DNA of 64,000 nt, taken from contig NZ_JAIYEP010000011.1 of assembly GCF_020515525.1 (NCBI RefSeq), positions 1-64,000 of the forward strand. The letters run 5' to 3'. A program made the position numbers and the translations under genes. The notes under the pieces are model-generated. The model did no database searches and was not told where the DNA came from. It saw only the letters and a list, made by a program, of their open reading frames with translations. This document shows, piece after piece, positions 1 through 9,384 of the stretch (the first letter of the stretch is position 1; each line of letters starts with the position of its first letter). This DNA comes from Rhodococcus yananensis. GTDB lineage: Bacteria > Actinomycetota > Actinomycetes > Mycobacteriales > Mycobacteriaceae.

Positions 1-1330
1 TTCCCGGCACGACGCCGAGCAGGGAGAAATCCCACATCCCGTTGTGGCTGGCACCGTCGGAGCCGGTGACACCCGCGCGATCGAGCACGACGGTGACCGG
101 CTGCCTCAGCAGCGCCACATCCATGAGCAGTTGGTCGAAGGCGCGATTGAGGAACGTCGAGTACACCGCGACGACGGGGTGGAGCCCGCCCAGGGCCAGC
201 CCTGCCGCCGAGGTCACGGCGTGCTGCTCGGCGATGCCCACGTCGAACATACGATCCGGGAACCGTTCACCGAACCGGGCCAGCCCGGTCGGTCCGGCCA
301 TTGCCGCGGTGATCGCGACGACATCGGTCCGTTCCTCCGCCAGCGTGAGCAGTTCGTCGGCGAAGACCGACGTCCAGTCCGGTTCGGCGGACGACGACGT
401 CGCGCGACCGGTGCGGGGGTCCATGACGCCGGTGGCGTGCATCTGGTCGGCCACATGATTCTCGGCGGGTGCGTATCCCGCGCCCTTGCGGGTGACGACG
501 TGCACGATGACCGGTCCCCCGTACGCCTTGGCGCGGCGCAGCGCGGATTCGAGGGCGGCCTCGTCGTGCCCGTCCACCGGGCCCATGTACTTGATGCCGA
601 GATCGGTGAACAACACCTGCGGACTCACGGCGTCCTTGACACCGGCCTTCATCCCGTGCAGCACGGAGTACGCGGCCGACCCGATCCACGGAATCCGCTT
701 GACGAACCGGCGGCCGTTGTCGAGGGCCTTCTCGTATCCCGGCTTCAGACGCAGCGCCGCCAGATGGTCCGCCAGACCCCCGATGGTGGGCGCGTACGAG
801 CGACCGTTGTCGTTGACGACCATCACCACCGAGCGGTCGCCGCCCGCCGCGATGTTGTTGAGTGCCTCCCAGCACATCCCACCGGTGAGCGCACCGTCGC
901 CGACGACGGCCACGACGGTGCGCTCCTGACCGGTCAACTCGAATGCTTTCGCGAGGCCGTCCGCGTAGGACAGTGCCGCGGACGCGTGCGAGGACTCGAC
1001 CCAGTCGTGTTCGCTCTCGGCGCGCGAGGGATACCCGGAGAGCCCGCCACGCTGACGCAGTGTGTCGAAATCGCCGGTCCGACCGGTGAGGATCTTGTGG
1101 ACGTAGGCCTGATGTCCGGTGTCGAACAGGATGGGGTCGCGCGGTGAGTCGAAGACACGGTGCAGGGCGAGGGTCAGTTCGACCACCCCGAGATTCGGCC
1201 CGAGGTGTCCCCCGGTCGCCGCGACCTTCTCGACGAGGAATCGGCGGATCTCACCCGCGAGTTGCGTCATCTCGCTCTGGGTGAGACCGCGCAGGTCCTC
1301 CGGCGACTGGATGCGGGACAGGACACCCAA
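1..1330 (-). CDS. dxs: 1-deoxy-D-xylulose-5-phosphate synthase, N-terminal part (3' end outside window)
   Basis: Thiamine-diphosphate enzyme that condenses pyruvate with glyceraldehyde 3-phosphate, the first step of the MEP isoprenoid pathway in the cytosol. The first 443 codons of about 640 usual for the family are present; the rest runs off the left edge. Visible: the conserved GVLSRIQSP start, the catalytic-region [10 protein letters not shown] near residue 73, and the ThDP motif opening with GDG near residue 144 and closing with NN in MCWEALNN, followed by [13 protein letters not shown] chose TTG at 1330 because GGAGGGAG lies 8 nt upstream and the conserved N-terminus begins exactly there. 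The gene follows the MFS exporter on the same strand after a 169-bp gap, so it probably has its own promoter. Frame is open throughout. Confidence 0.95.
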   Translation of the reverse strand, partial: MGVLSRIQSPEDLRGLTQSEMTQLAGEIRRFLVEKVAATGGHLGPNLGVVELTLALHRVFDSPRDPILFDTGHQAYVHKILTGRTGDFDTLRQRGGLSGYPSRAESEHDWVESSHASAALSYADGLAKAFELTGQERTVVAVVGDGALTGGMCWEALNNIAAGGDRSVVMVVNDNGRSYAPTIGGLADHLAALRLKPGYEKALDNGRRFVKRIPWIGSAAYSVLHGMKAGVKDAVSPQVLFTDLGIKYMGPVDGHDEAALESALRRAKAYGGPVIVHVVTRKGAGYAPAENHVADQMHATGVMDPRTGRATSSSAEPDWTSVFADELLTLAEERTDVVAITAAMAGPTGLARFGERFPDRMFDVGIAEQHAVTSAAGLALGGLHPVVAVYSTFLNRAFDQLLMDVALLRQPVTVVLDRAGVTGSDGASHNGMWDFSLLGVVPG

Positions 1331-1499
1331 CTCGACTAGCTCCCTCCGGCTCGTGATTCGCGCGAGACCGCGCGAGCAGTTCCCTCAGTCTACGGAGCGC
1401 GGAAACACCCCGGACCGGCACGTCACCCACAGCGCGTGGCTCCGCGTGACGACCTCCGCCGTGTCGGGCGGTCGGGTCCGGGGTGGTGCACCCTGCTCG

Positions 1500-3116
1500 T
1501 CACACTTCGGCGGGATCCTCACGACGGTCGGTCGCGGGCGCGTCGTCGACGATGTCGATCGTGGTGCGCAACGTCCGGTTGGGGATGAGCACCACAGCCA
1601 CCAGAGTCACCAGCGCGAACGCGGCGGCAACGAGGAAGAGCTTACCCGTGGCATCTCCGTAGGCCGTCATCACGACGTCCGCGACGGGCTCGGGCAACGC
1701 CTCGAGATCCAGGTTGCCGCCACTTCCCGAGCCGGACGTGTCGATCCCGAGCTTCGCGAACCCCTCGGCGGACAGCGTCGTCACGCGCGCAGCCAGGATG
1801 GACCCGAGAACCGAGACGCCGATCGCGCCACCGAACGTCCGGAAGAACGCGACCGAGCTGCTGGCCGCGCCGATGTTGCGGACGCTGACGGTGTTCTGCA
1901 CCGCCAGCACCAGGTTCTGCATGAGCATGCCGGTACCGAGACCGACGACGGCGATGTAGACACCGATCAGCTGCATCGACGTCGCGTGGTCGATGGTGCC
2001 CAGGAGCGCGAACCCGACGAACTGCAGGACGGCGCCTCCGATGATGAACGGTTTCCAGTGCCCGAACCGGGTGATCAACTGACCGGACACCAACGACGAC
2101 ACGAGAGTGCCGAAGACCATGGGGATGGTGAGCAGACCCGCCGCGGTGGGCCCGTAGCCCCGTGCGGTCTGGAAGTACTGCGTCAGGAACGTGGTGGCAC
2201 CGAACAGACCGACACCGACGGCGATGGATGCGATGATGGCCAGCGCCGTCGTCCGCTCGGTGATGATCTTCAGCGGGATGACGGGGTCGGCGACCTTCGA
2301 CTCGACGATCACGGTGGCGACGAGGAGCGCGACACCGATGAGCACGTAGAGTGCGGAGTCGAGCGAGAACCACTCGTAGTAGCCCTCCTTGCCCGCGAAC
2401 GACACCCAGACGAGCAGGACGCTCACGCCGGCGGTGATCAGGGTCGCACCGAGCCAGTCGATCTTCACGTCCGCCTTGCGGACCGTCGCGATCGACAGGG
2501 TGCGCTGCAGCAGGACCAGGGCGACGATTGCGATCGGCACACACACGTAGAAGCACCACCGCCACCCCAGCGGGCTGTCGACGATCACACCGCCGAGCAC
2601 CGGTCCCCCGGACATCGCGACGGCCATCACGGCACCCATGTAGCCGGAGTATCGGCCGCGCTCGCGGGGCGGGATGATGCTGCCGATGATCGCGACGACG
2701 AGCGCCGTGAGACCACCCATACCGAGCCCCTGCACGACACGTGCGCCGAGCAGCACCGGGACGTTGTGCGCGAGTCCGGCGATCACCGAACCCACGACGA
2801 AGATCACGATCGAGATCTGGACGAGCAGCTTCTTGTTGAACAGGTCCGCGAGCTTGCCCCAGATCGGGGTCGATGCCGCGTTGGCCAGGAGCGCGGTGGT
2901 GATGACCCACGCGTACTGGGTCTGGGTCCCCTGCAGATCTCCGATGATCGTCGGCAGCGCGGTGGAGACGATCGTACTGCTGAGCAGCGCGGTGAACAGG
3001 GCGGCGAGGAGCCCCGCCAGCACGGCGAGGATCTCGCGATGTGTGAGCACCTGCTCGGACGTGGACACCGCTCCCGGCGGTGTCGATGCCGCACCTGCGG
3101 CGGTGGTTGCACTCAT
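1500..3116 (-). CDS. MFS multidrug exporter, DHA2 (EmrB/QacA) family, 14 TM
   Basis: Integral-membrane proton-driven exporter of the 14-helix DHA2 group, expected to pump drugs or other amphipathic compounds out of the cell. At 538 residues the length is normal. Visible: antiporter motif A as GKLADLFNKK after helix 2, an ARVVQGLGMGGL segment, motif C-like GGPVLGGV in helix 5, and hydrophobic helices spread along the whole chain. ATG at 3116 overlaps the stop of the upstream marR gene by ATGA, so translation is coupled and the two genes form an operon. Regulation is inferred: the MarR protein very likely represses both genes through the inverted repeat at 3610-3646. The substrate cannot be told from sequence. 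Confidence 0.93.
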   Translation of the reverse strand: MSATTAAGAASTPPGAVSTSEQVLTHREILAVLAGLLAALFTALLSSTIVSTALPTIIGDLQGTQTQYAWVITTALLANAASTPIWGKLADLFNKKLLVQISIVIFVVGSVIAGLAHNVPVLLGARVVQGLGMGGLTALVVAIIGSIIPPRERGRYSGYMGAVMAVAMSGGPVLGGVIVDSPLGWRWCFYVCVPIAIVALVLLQRTLSIATVRKADVKIDWLGATLITAGVSVLLVWVSFAGKEGYYEWFSLDSALYVLIGVALLVATVIVESKVADPVIPLKIITERTTALAIIASIAVGVGLFGATTFLTQYFQTARGYGPTAAGLLTIPMVFGTLVSSLVSGQLITRFGHWKPFIIGGAVLQFVGFALLGTIDHATSMQLIGVYIAVVGLGTGMLMQNLVLAVQNTVSVRNIGAASSSVAFFRTFGGAIGVSVLGSILAARVTTLSAEGFAKLGIDTSGSGSGGNLDLEALPEPVADVVMTAYGDATGKLFLVAAAFALVTLVAVVLIPNRTLRTTIDIVDDAPATDRREDPAEV

Positions 3117-3580
3117 GAACAGGTCCTTTTCACATCATCTGCGGCAATGGGCGCCAAAGTGGCGGTCAATCGGTCGATCACGTCGAGGGCCCGGGTCACG
3201 TCGCCCTCCTCCCAGTCGCCGAGTCGTTCGGTGAGCCGTTCGGTCCGTCGCCGGCCGATCTGTTCGAGGGCCTCGAACCCGGCCGCCGAACAACTGATGC
3301 GGTGGGCCCGGCGATCGTCGGGGTCGGGATGCTTCTCCACCAGCCCGCGGCCGACGAGTTCGCCGATACTGCGGCTGAGCGACGACTGACTCACGTGCAT
3401 TTCGCACGCGAGCTCGCTCGGCCTGCATTCCCCCAACCGAGCGAGCACGAAGAGCACACCGGCCAGCGCGTTCGGTACGAGGTCCGCGTCGTTGTGGATC
3501 AGCGCCGCGCGCAGGGTCCGGCCGAACAGGAAGATCGCGTCGGCGAGGGCGCTCGCCGTGTCGGGCTGGACTGCGGTCAC
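3113..3580 (-). CDS. MarR-family transcriptional repressor of the adjacent exporter
   Basis: Winged-helix repressor of 155 residues. The DNA-binding part is recognisable (ECRPSELACEMHVSQSSLSRSIGELVGRGLVEKHPDPDDRRAHRISCS), recognition helix around SQSSLSRSI and the beta-wing DPDDRRAH, here given in pieces: SELACEMHVSQSS and VEKHPDPDDRRAH. I use GTG at 3580, which has GGAG 7 nt upstream; a TTG 42 nt further out would put the coding region inside the operator. It overlaps the exporter start by 4 nt (ATGA). Family knowledge: MarR proteins usually repress themselves plus a neighbouring efflux gene and release DNA on binding a phenolic or similar ligand. The ligand here is unknown. Confidence 0.92.
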   Translation of the reverse strand: MTAVQPDTASALADAIFLFGRTLRAALIHNDADLVPNALAGVLFVLARLGECRPSELACEMHVSQSSLSRSIGELVGRGLVEKHPDPDDRRAHRISCSAAGFEALEQIGRRRTERLTERLGDWEEGDVTRALDVIDRLTATLAPIAADDVKRTCS

Positions 3581-3609
3581 ACCGGATCTCCGTCCTCGGC
3601 GATAATTGA

Positions 3610-3646
3610 TTGCGACATGCAACTATAAAGTAGTTGCATGTCGCAA
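3610..3646. promoter_or_regulatory. Candidate MarR operator: perfect 16-bp inverted repeat
   Basis: Left arm TTGCGACATGCAACTA (3610-3625), 5-bp spacer, right arm TAGTTGCATGTCGCAA (3631-3646), with no mismatch. It sits immediately upstream of marR and covers its -10 box, the usual position for an autorepression operator. Confidence 0.85.
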
Positions 3647-3650
3647 GCAA
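3622..3650 (-). promoter_or_regulatory. Promoter of the marR-MFS operon
   Basis: On the minus strand, TTGCTT (3650-3645), 17-bp spacer, TATAGT (3627-3622). The -10 is inside the inverted repeat, so a bound repressor would block RNA polymerase. Transcript start would fall near 3615, leaving about 35 nt of leader before the GTG at 3580. Confidence 0.7.
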
Positions 3651-3710
3651 ATACTTCGCGAAGCGGACATACCCCCCGGGGGCGCTGGGTCAGGTCACCC
3701 CGCGCGCGGT

Positions 3711-5000
3711 TCAGCGCGTCAGCAGCGCCAGGCACTCCACATGGTGCGTGGACGGGAACGCGGCGAAGGCACGCAGGTCGGCGAGTTCATACCCCTGGGC
3801 GCGGTACAGACCCACGTCGCGACCGAACGAGGCGGGATCGCAGCCGATATGGATCACCCGCCGGGGACCGGCCGCGGCGAGTCTCTCGATCACACTTCTG
3901 CCGGCGCCCGCGCGGGGTGGGTCCAGCACCACCACCTCCGGTGCCGGCAACTCCCCCAGCACCCGCTCGACCCGGCCGTGCCGAAACGACACCTGCGCCA
4001 GATCGGACAGCGCTGCAGCGCCGTCGTCCACCGCGGCGCGCGACGACTCGACCGACTCGACGTGTCCCGCCGCACCGACCTGTTCCGCCAGCGCCGCAGC
4101 GAACACTCCGACCCCTCCGTACAGGTCCCACACCGTGGCCCCCGACGACGCCTGCGCCCACTCCGTCACGGTCGACGAGTACGTCGTCGCCGCGCCGCGA
4201 TGCGCCTGCCAGAATCCCGTCGCGGAGAGCTGCCACCGCCGGTCCCCGACCCGCTCGACAGGCCGACCCGAGCCCTCCACCACACGCTCCGCGCGGGGCG
4301 CTCCCATCGCGGCCCGTCGCGCCGCCGCGCCCCTGCGCCCATGATTGCGACGACCGGTCGGCGACACCCGGGGAGGCGCGATCTCGACGACATGTCGATC
4401 TCCGGCGTCGTCGAGCACGACCTGCAGTTCCGAGCCCGGCTGCCACACCCGCTCGGCGAGACCCGCGTACGCGCGATCGTCGATCTGCGGGCACGTGAGT
4501 TCGGGTACCACGTCGTTGCTGCGGTACCGGCGGAACCCGGGGTTCCCGGCGACGTCCACGGCCAACCGGATCCTGCTGCGCCAGCGGGTGCCGCCCACCG
4601 AGCCACCCGGTAGCTCCTCCACGGTCACGGCCCGCTCGATCCCGCCGAGCCTGCGCAACTGCTCGGCGACGACAGCGGCGGTGAACCGGCGCTGCGCCTC
4701 CGGAGCGACGTGGGCGAGGTCGCAGCATCCGGCACCACCCGGCCCCGAGATCGGGCAGACCGGTTCGATCCGGTCCGCGGACGCCTCGAGGATCTCGACC
4801 GTGTCCGCGAAACAGAACGCGCCACCGCGGTCCTCGGTCACGACGGCGAACACCCGCTCGCCCGGCAGTCCGTGTCTCACGAACACGACCCGGCCGTCGT
4901 GGCGGGCCACGCAGAACCCCCCGTGCGCGGGAGCACCGAGAACGACCTCGATCCGCCTTCCCGACCAATCCGTACGTGCCTCGTGTTCGCGCCGGCTCAC
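3711..5000 (-). CDS. TrmA/RlmD-type RNA (uracil-C5) methyltransferase with TRAM domain
   Basis: Class I SAM-dependent RNA methyltransferase of 429 residues, predicted to make 5-methyluridine in rRNA or tRNA. Visible in order: an N-terminal TRAM-like beta domain (IEVVLGAPAHGGFCVARHDG), a cysteine group in PVCPISGPGGAGCCDL plus a later TCPQ that may hold an Fe-S cluster as in RlmD, SAM motif I DLYGGVGVFAAAL, motif IV VVVLDPPRAGAG, the catalytic-cysteine motif GCDPASFGRD and the C-terminal HHVECLALL. GTG at 5000 has AGGAG 5 nt upstream and overlaps the stop of the upstream transporter gene (GTGA). Which RNA and position is modified cannot be decided from sequence. Confidence 0.88.
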   Translation of the reverse strand: MSRREHEARTDWSGRRIEVVLGAPAHGGFCVARHDGRVVFVRHGLPGERVFAVVTEDRGGAFCFADTVEILEASADRIEPVCPISGPGGAGCCDLAHVAPEAQRRFTAAVVAEQLRRLGGIERAVTVEELPGGSVGGTRWRSRIRLAVDVAGNPGFRRYRSNDVVPELTCPQIDDRAYAGLAERVWQPGSELQVVLDDAGDRHVVEIAPPRVSPTGRRNHGRRGAAARRAAMGAPRAERVVEGSGRPVERVGDRRWQLSATGFWQAHRGAATTYSSTVTEWAQASSGATVWDLYGGVGVFAAALAEQVGAAGHVESVESSRAAVDDGAAALSDLAQVSFRHGRVERVLGELPAPEVVVLDPPRAGAGRSVIERLAAAGPRRVIHIGCDPASFGRDVGLYRAQGYELADLRAFAAFPSTHHVECLALLTR

Positions 5001-7039
5001 CGTGTCTCCTTCCGATCCTGCTCGTCGGCACCGGCCACGCCACCGCGCGGGGTTCCGCGATCGACGCCGCGCCGGAGCGCCCCGGGAACCGTATCGAGGC
5101 CGTCCCTCGGAACGTTCGCCGAGGACCTCAGCTGCCAGGGCACGCTGGTGACCATCACCCCCGGCTGGAACAACAACCTGCTCTTGAGCCGCAGTGCGCT
5201 CTGATTGTGCAGAATCTGCTCCCACCAGTGTCCGACGACGTACTCGGGAATGAACACCGTCACGACATCACGCGGCGAATCCCGTCGCACCCTCCGGACG
5301 TAGTCGAGTACCGGTCGGGTGATCTCGCGGTAGGGCGACTCGATGACCTTCAGCGGGACGGTGATGTCGCTGGCCTCCCACTCCCGCACCAGTCGGCGGG
5401 TGCCCGCGTCGTCGACGTTCACCGTGATCGCCTCGAGGGTGTCCGGTCGGGTCGCACGCGCGTACGCCAGTGCGCGGCGCGTGGGCATGTGCAGGGTCGA
5501 CACCAGCACGATCGAATGCGTGCGACTCGGCAGGACTCCGTCCCATTCGGCGGCATCGAGTTCCGCGGCGACCCGATCGTAGTGTCGACGGACCGCCTTC
5601 ATCACACCGAAGCTCACCACGATCATGAGGACCGCGATCCAGGCACCACCGGCGAACTTCGTGGCGAGCACGATCACCAGCACCGTCGTGGTCGCCACGA
5701 CACCGATTCCGTTGATCGCCCGGGACCGGCTCATCCTCCGACGTTCCCGGGCATCGGTTTCGGTGCTCAACGTCCGGGTCCAATGCCGGACCATGCCCGC
5801 CTGCCCCAGACAGAACGCGACGAACACACCCACGATGTACAGCTGGATCAACTTCGTGACCTGAGCGTCGAACACCCACACGAACACGATCGCCACGCCG
5901 GACAGGAACAGGATGCCGTTGCTGAACGCGAGACGGTCGCCGCGGGTGTGCAGCTGGCGCGGCAGGTAACGGTTCTGGGCCAGTACCGACGCCAGGACCG
6001 GGAATCCACTGAAGGCGGTGTTCGCCGCGAGCACGAGGATCAACGCGGTGGCGACGGTGACCACGAAGAACGCGACGGGCAGGTCCGCGAACACGGCGTG
6101 CGCCAGCTGAGCGATCAGGGTCTTCTGCTCGTATCCCTCCGGTGCACCACGCAACTGCGTCGCCGGATGTTCGGCGACCACCACACCGAGTCGTCCCGCG
6201 AGGAACACGACGCCGAGGAACAACGTCACCGCGACGGCACCGAGCAGGAGCAAGGTTGTCGCGGCGTTGCGTGCCTTGGGCTTGCGGAACGCGGGAACGC
6301 CCGTGCTGATCGCCTCGACTCCCGTCAGCGCCGCGCACCCCGACGAGAATGCCCGAGCGACGAGGAACACGAAGGCGATCGCGGTGAGATCGGACTGCTC
6401 GGCGACCAGTTCGAAGCCTGCCGATTCGGCGCGCACGTCGCGGCCCAGCACGAGGATCTGCACCAGACCCCACACGATCATGACCACCATCGCGACCATG
6501 AACGCGTATGTGGGGATCGCGAAGGCCGTTCCGGCCTCCCGCATCCCGCGCAGGTTGACGGCGGTGAGCAACGCGATCACGGCCACCGCGAACAACACCT
6601 TGTGCTGGGCGACGAAGGGCACCGCCGACCCGATGTTCGCGGCGGCCGACGAGATCGAGACCGCGAGGATGAGTACGTAGTCGACGAGCAGCGCGCTCCC
6701 GACCGTCAGACCGGCGGTGGCACCGAGGTTCTTCGTCGCCACCTCGTAGTCTCCACCGCCCGACGGATACGCGCGGACCGTCTGCCGGTAGCTGGCGACC
6801 ACGACAACCAGAACCACGGCGACGGCGAGCCCCACCCACGGGGTGAACGCATACGCGGACAGACCCGCGACCGACAGGACGAGGAAGATCTCTTCCGGCG
6901 CGTACGCGATCGACGACAACGCATCGGACGCGAACACCGGCAATGCGATCCGTTTGGGTAGCAGCGTGTCTCCGAGCGTGTCGCTGCGAAACGGCCGCCC
7001 GAGCAGCAGCCGCTTCGTGGCGGTCGAGAGCTTGGACAC
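4997..7039 (-). CDS. APC-superfamily transporter, KimA-like (probable potassium importer)
   Basis: Twelve-helix APC-superfamily permease of 680 residues with a cytoplasmic C-terminal domain of about 190 residues that resembles universal-stress-protein folds (starting near VLPSRTHSIVLVSTLHMP). Domain layout and length match KimA, the high-affinity K+/H+ symporter of Bacillus that is inhibited by c-di-AMP. Visible: FASDALSSIAYAPEEI in helix 1 and YPSGGGDYEVA in the first loop, both typical of this subfamily. Start GTG at 7039. It is divergent from two TrkA/RCK genes, which strengthens the potassium assignment, and its last codons overlap the start of the RNA methyltransferase. Amino-acid transport is the alternative reading. 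Confidence 0.82.
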   Translation of the reverse strand: MSKLSTATKRLLLGRPFRSDTLGDTLLPKRIALPVFASDALSSIAYAPEEIFLVLSVAGLSAYAFTPWVGLAVAVVLVVVVASYRQTVRAYPSGGGDYEVATKNLGATAGLTVGSALLVDYVLILAVSISSAAANIGSAVPFVAQHKVLFAVAVIALLTAVNLRGMREAGTAFAIPTYAFMVAMVVMIVWGLVQILVLGRDVRAESAGFELVAEQSDLTAIAFVFLVARAFSSGCAALTGVEAISTGVPAFRKPKARNAATTLLLLGAVAVTLFLGVVFLAGRLGVVVAEHPATQLRGAPEGYEQKTLIAQLAHAVFADLPVAFFVVTVATALILVLAANTAFSGFPVLASVLAQNRYLPRQLHTRGDRLAFSNGILFLSGVAIVFVWVFDAQVTKLIQLYIVGVFVAFCLGQAGMVRHWTRTLSTETDARERRRMSRSRAINGIGVVATTTVLVIVLATKFAGGAWIAVLMIVVSFGVMKAVRRHYDRVAAELDAAEWDGVLPSRTHSIVLVSTLHMPTRRALAYARATRPDTLEAITVNVDDAGTRRLVREWEASDITVPLKVIESPYREITRPVLDYVRRVRRDSPRDVVTVFIPEYVVGHWWEQILHNQSALRLKSRLLFQPGVMVTSVPWQLRSSANVPRDGLDTVPGALRRGVDRGTPRGGVAGADEQDRKETR

Positions 7040-7259
7040 GCGCCCAGCCTATGCCGTCGACCGTCACGGCCGCTCGACAGTCCGGCCGTCGCGTCGATCC
7101 GGCGACACCCCTTCCCGAACAAGTCCGGCACGCCCTTCCGCAGTTGCGGTGCGGGAGCGGTACGGTTTCGGTTCGTCGGCCGGTACCCGGACCGGCCGGT
7201 GATGCGACCGACCCGACACCCGGCGCGATCGCAATGCACTCGACGAAGGGAGTCGGTCC

Positions 7260-7925
7260 GTGTACATGGTGATCATGGGCTGCGGGAGGGTCGGATCCTC
7301 CGTCGCCACCGCTCTCTCCCGCCTCGGCCACGACGTCGCCGTCATCGACCGCGACGAGGGCGCGTTCCTGAGGCTCGGACCGGACTTCGGGGGCCGCACC
7401 GTCGTCGGCATGGGATTCGACAGGGAGGTCCTCGTGCACGCCGGGATCGAGCGGGCCGACGCGTTCGCCGCGGTGTCGTCGGGCGACAACTCCAACATCA
7501 TCTCGGCGCGTGTCGCCCGCGAGACGTTCGGTGTCGAACGGGTCGTCGCCCGCATCTACGACGCGAAACGCGCCGCGGTGTACGAACGTCTGGGCATCCC
7601 CACCGTCGCGACCGTGCCGTGGACGACCGACCGGTTGCTGCACGCCCTCACCCAGGAGAGCGAGTCCGCGCGGTGGCGCGATCCGACGGGATCGGTGGCG
7701 GTGGTCGGCGTGAACGTGCACGAGGACTGGATCGGACGGAAGGTCGTCGACCTCGAAGAAGCGACCTCGGCCCGGGTGGCGTTCGTCATCCGATTCGGTG
7801 CCGGTGTGCTTCCCGACCGCAGGACGGTGATCCAGGCCGATGATCAGATCTATCTCGCGGCCGTGTCCGGTTCGGTCGCCGAATCCATCGCGCGTGCCGA
7901 GAACCCGCCCGTCGACGACGAGTGA
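7260..7925 (+). CDS. ceoB: TrkA/RCK potassium-uptake regulatory protein 1 (CeoB type)
   Basis: Cytoplasmic RCK protein of 221 residues that senses nucleotides and gates potassium transporters. Visible: N-terminal Rossmann fold opening MVIMGCGRVGSSVA, conserved D in VIDRDE binding the NAD ribose, then a TrkA-C domain (roughly residues 140-215). GTG at 7260 is preceded by GAAGGGAG with 7-nt spacing. It stands 28 bp before a paralogue, the ceoB-ceoC arrangement known from mycobacteria, and is divergent from the KimA-like permease. No TrkG/TrkH or KtrB membrane subunit is encoded in this window, so the partner may be the neighbouring permease or a distant channel. Confidence 0.9.
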   Translation: MYMVIMGCGRVGSSVATALSRLGHDVAVIDRDEGAFLRLGPDFGGRTVVGMGFDREVLVHAGIERADAFAAVSSGDNSNIISARVARETFGVERVVARIYDAKRAAVYERLGIPTVATVPWTTDRLLHALTQESESARWRDPTGSVAVVGVNVHEDWIGRKVVDLEEATSARVAFVIRFGAGVLPDRRTVIQADDQIYLAAVSGSVAESIARAENPPVDDE

Positions 7926-7953
7926 CACCGGCTTCGACCGAGAGGACTACGTC

Positions 7954-8607
7954 ATGAAGGTTGCCATCGCAGGTGCCGGCGCCGTCGGGCGATCCATCGC
8001 ACGCGAACTGGTCCGCAACGCTCACGAGGTGATGCTCGTCGAGCGCAAGTTCGACCACATCGAACCCGACGCCGTTCCCGAGGCACGGTGGGTGCACGGC
8101 GATGCGTGCGAACTCAGCCTGCTGGAGAACTCCGGCCTCGAGAACTACGACGTGGTGATTGCCGCGACCGGTGACGACAAGGCCAATCTGGTGCTGAGCC
8201 TGCTCGCAACCACCGAGTTCGGCGTCGCTCGGGTCGTGGCCCGCGTCAACGACCCCCGCAACGAATGGCTGTTCGACGAATCGTGGGGTGTGGACGTGGC
8301 CGTGTCCACCCCGCGCATGCTCGCATCCCTGGTCGAGGAGGCGGTCACCGTCGGCGATCTGGTGCGACTGATGACGCTGCGCAAGGGCGCGAACCTGATC
8401 GAGATCACCCTGCCGGACACGACCGCGCTCGCCGGGAAACCCGTCCGCAAGCTCCGACTCCCCCGAGATGCGGCACTCGTGACGATTCTCCGCGGTGAAC
8501 GGGTGATCGTCCCGCAACCCGACGATCCGCTCGAAGGTGGCGACGAACTGCTGTTCGTCGCCGCGGAGGAGGTCGAGGAGGAACTGCGCGATGTGATCGA
8601 ACGCTGA
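7954..8607 (+). CDS. ceoC: TrkA/RCK potassium-uptake regulatory protein 2 (CeoC type)
   Basis: Second RCK protein, 217 residues, with Rossmann motif VAIAGAGAVGRSIA and acidic VERK at the end of strand 2, followed by a TrkA-C domain ending GGDELLFVAAEEVEEEL. It probably forms mixed octameric rings with CeoB. ATG at 7954 has GAGGA 8 nt upstream; a longer in-frame opening into ceoB lacks conservation and was discarded. The two genes are clearly one transcription unit. Nucleotide (NAD/NADH or ATP/ADP) control is family knowledge; which one applies is not visible. Confidence 0.9.
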   Translation: MKVAIAGAGAVGRSIARELVRNAHEVMLVERKFDHIEPDAVPEARWVHGDACELSLLENSGLENYDVVIAATGDDKANLVLSLLATTEFGVARVVARVNDPRNEWLFDESWGVDVAVSTPRMLASLVEEAVTVGDLVRLMTLRKGANLIEITLPDTTALAGKPVRKLRLPRDAALVTILRGERVIVPQPDDPLEGGDELLFVAAEEVEEELRDVIER

Positions 8608-8634
8608 CCCGCGGCCGGGGCCGGAGCCCGCCGG

Positions 8635-9321
8635 TCAGTTCCGATCTTCCTCGCCGACCGTCTTCTCCGCCTCGTCGGGTGCCGGTTCGACGAGGCGATC
8701 GGCGCGGCGCACCGCCCACAGCGTCACCAACAGCGCCACCGCGGTCAACGGCCAGCCCATCCCGATCCGAGCGACCGCGAGCCACCCGGTGCGATCCTCG
8801 TCGTACAGATGGTTCTGCACCAGATAGCGCGCCACGAACACCACTGCCCACGCCCCGGTCGCCACGTCATAGGCACGCACCGCGTCGCGGTGGGTACGCC
8901 ACCGGGACCCCTGCCCGTTGAGCATCCCCCAGACGACGCCGACCAGGGGTCGTCGCACGAGCACGGACAGGACGAAGGCGCCGCCGTACACGAGGCTCGC
9001 GTAGATGCCGAACAGGAAGTATCCCTTGGCGTCGCCGGTCCGATACGCGATGAACGCGCACACCGCCACCCCGATGAAACCGGAGATCGCGGGCTGGACG
9101 GGGGTGCGGCGAACCAGACGCCACACGAGCACCCCGCAGGCGACCGCCACCGCCGTCCAGATGGCGACGGTCAGACCCCACAGACTGTTGGCGGGCACGA
9201 ACACCAGCACGGGCAGCGTCGAGTACACCAACCCGCTGATGCCACCGAGTTGTTCGAGGAGGGTCTGCTCGCGGGGTTCGCGCGCATCCACGGGTTCGCT
9301 CACGTCTGCGGGGTTACTCAC
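8635..9321 (-). CDS. DUF3159 membrane protein
   Basis: Conserved actinobacterial membrane protein of 228 residues with five or six hydrophobic segments (for example GLTVAIWTAVAVACGVLVW and VYGGAFVLSVLV) and a conserved central stretch VVWGMLNGQGSRWR. Function unknown. GTG at 9321 is chosen; CACCCT 7 nt upstream fits a weak -10 for a leaderless message and no Shine-Dalgarno is visible, so the start is less certain than the gene. It lies convergent to ceoC and downstream of the OB-fold gene on the same strand, the order also known in mycobacteria (Rv2693c-Rv2694c). Confidence 0.82.
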   Translation of the reverse strand: MSNPADVSEPVDAREPREQTLLEQLGGISGLVYSTLPVLVFVPANSLWGLTVAIWTAVAVACGVLVWRLVRRTPVQPAISGFIGVAVCAFIAYRTGDAKGYFLFGIYASLVYGGAFVLSVLVRRPLVGVVWGMLNGQGSRWRTHRDAVRAYDVATGAWAVVFVARYLVQNHLYDEDRTGWLAVARIGMGWPLTAVALLVTLWAVRRADRLVEPAPDEAEKTVGEEDRN

Positions 9322-9384
9322 ATCTACGAGGGTGCCACAGCGACGCGGGGAACCCGTCGCCGATCGTGTCGACGGCACGGCCGA

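Noticed and set aside
1119-3389. Long plus-strand reading frames opposite dxs/MFS, and similar long opposite-strand frames at 27140-30019, 33779-35185 and 44395-45660
   Set aside because: They mirror real genes; residue make-up is Arg/Asp/His-rich without family motifs, the known effect of high-GC third positions.
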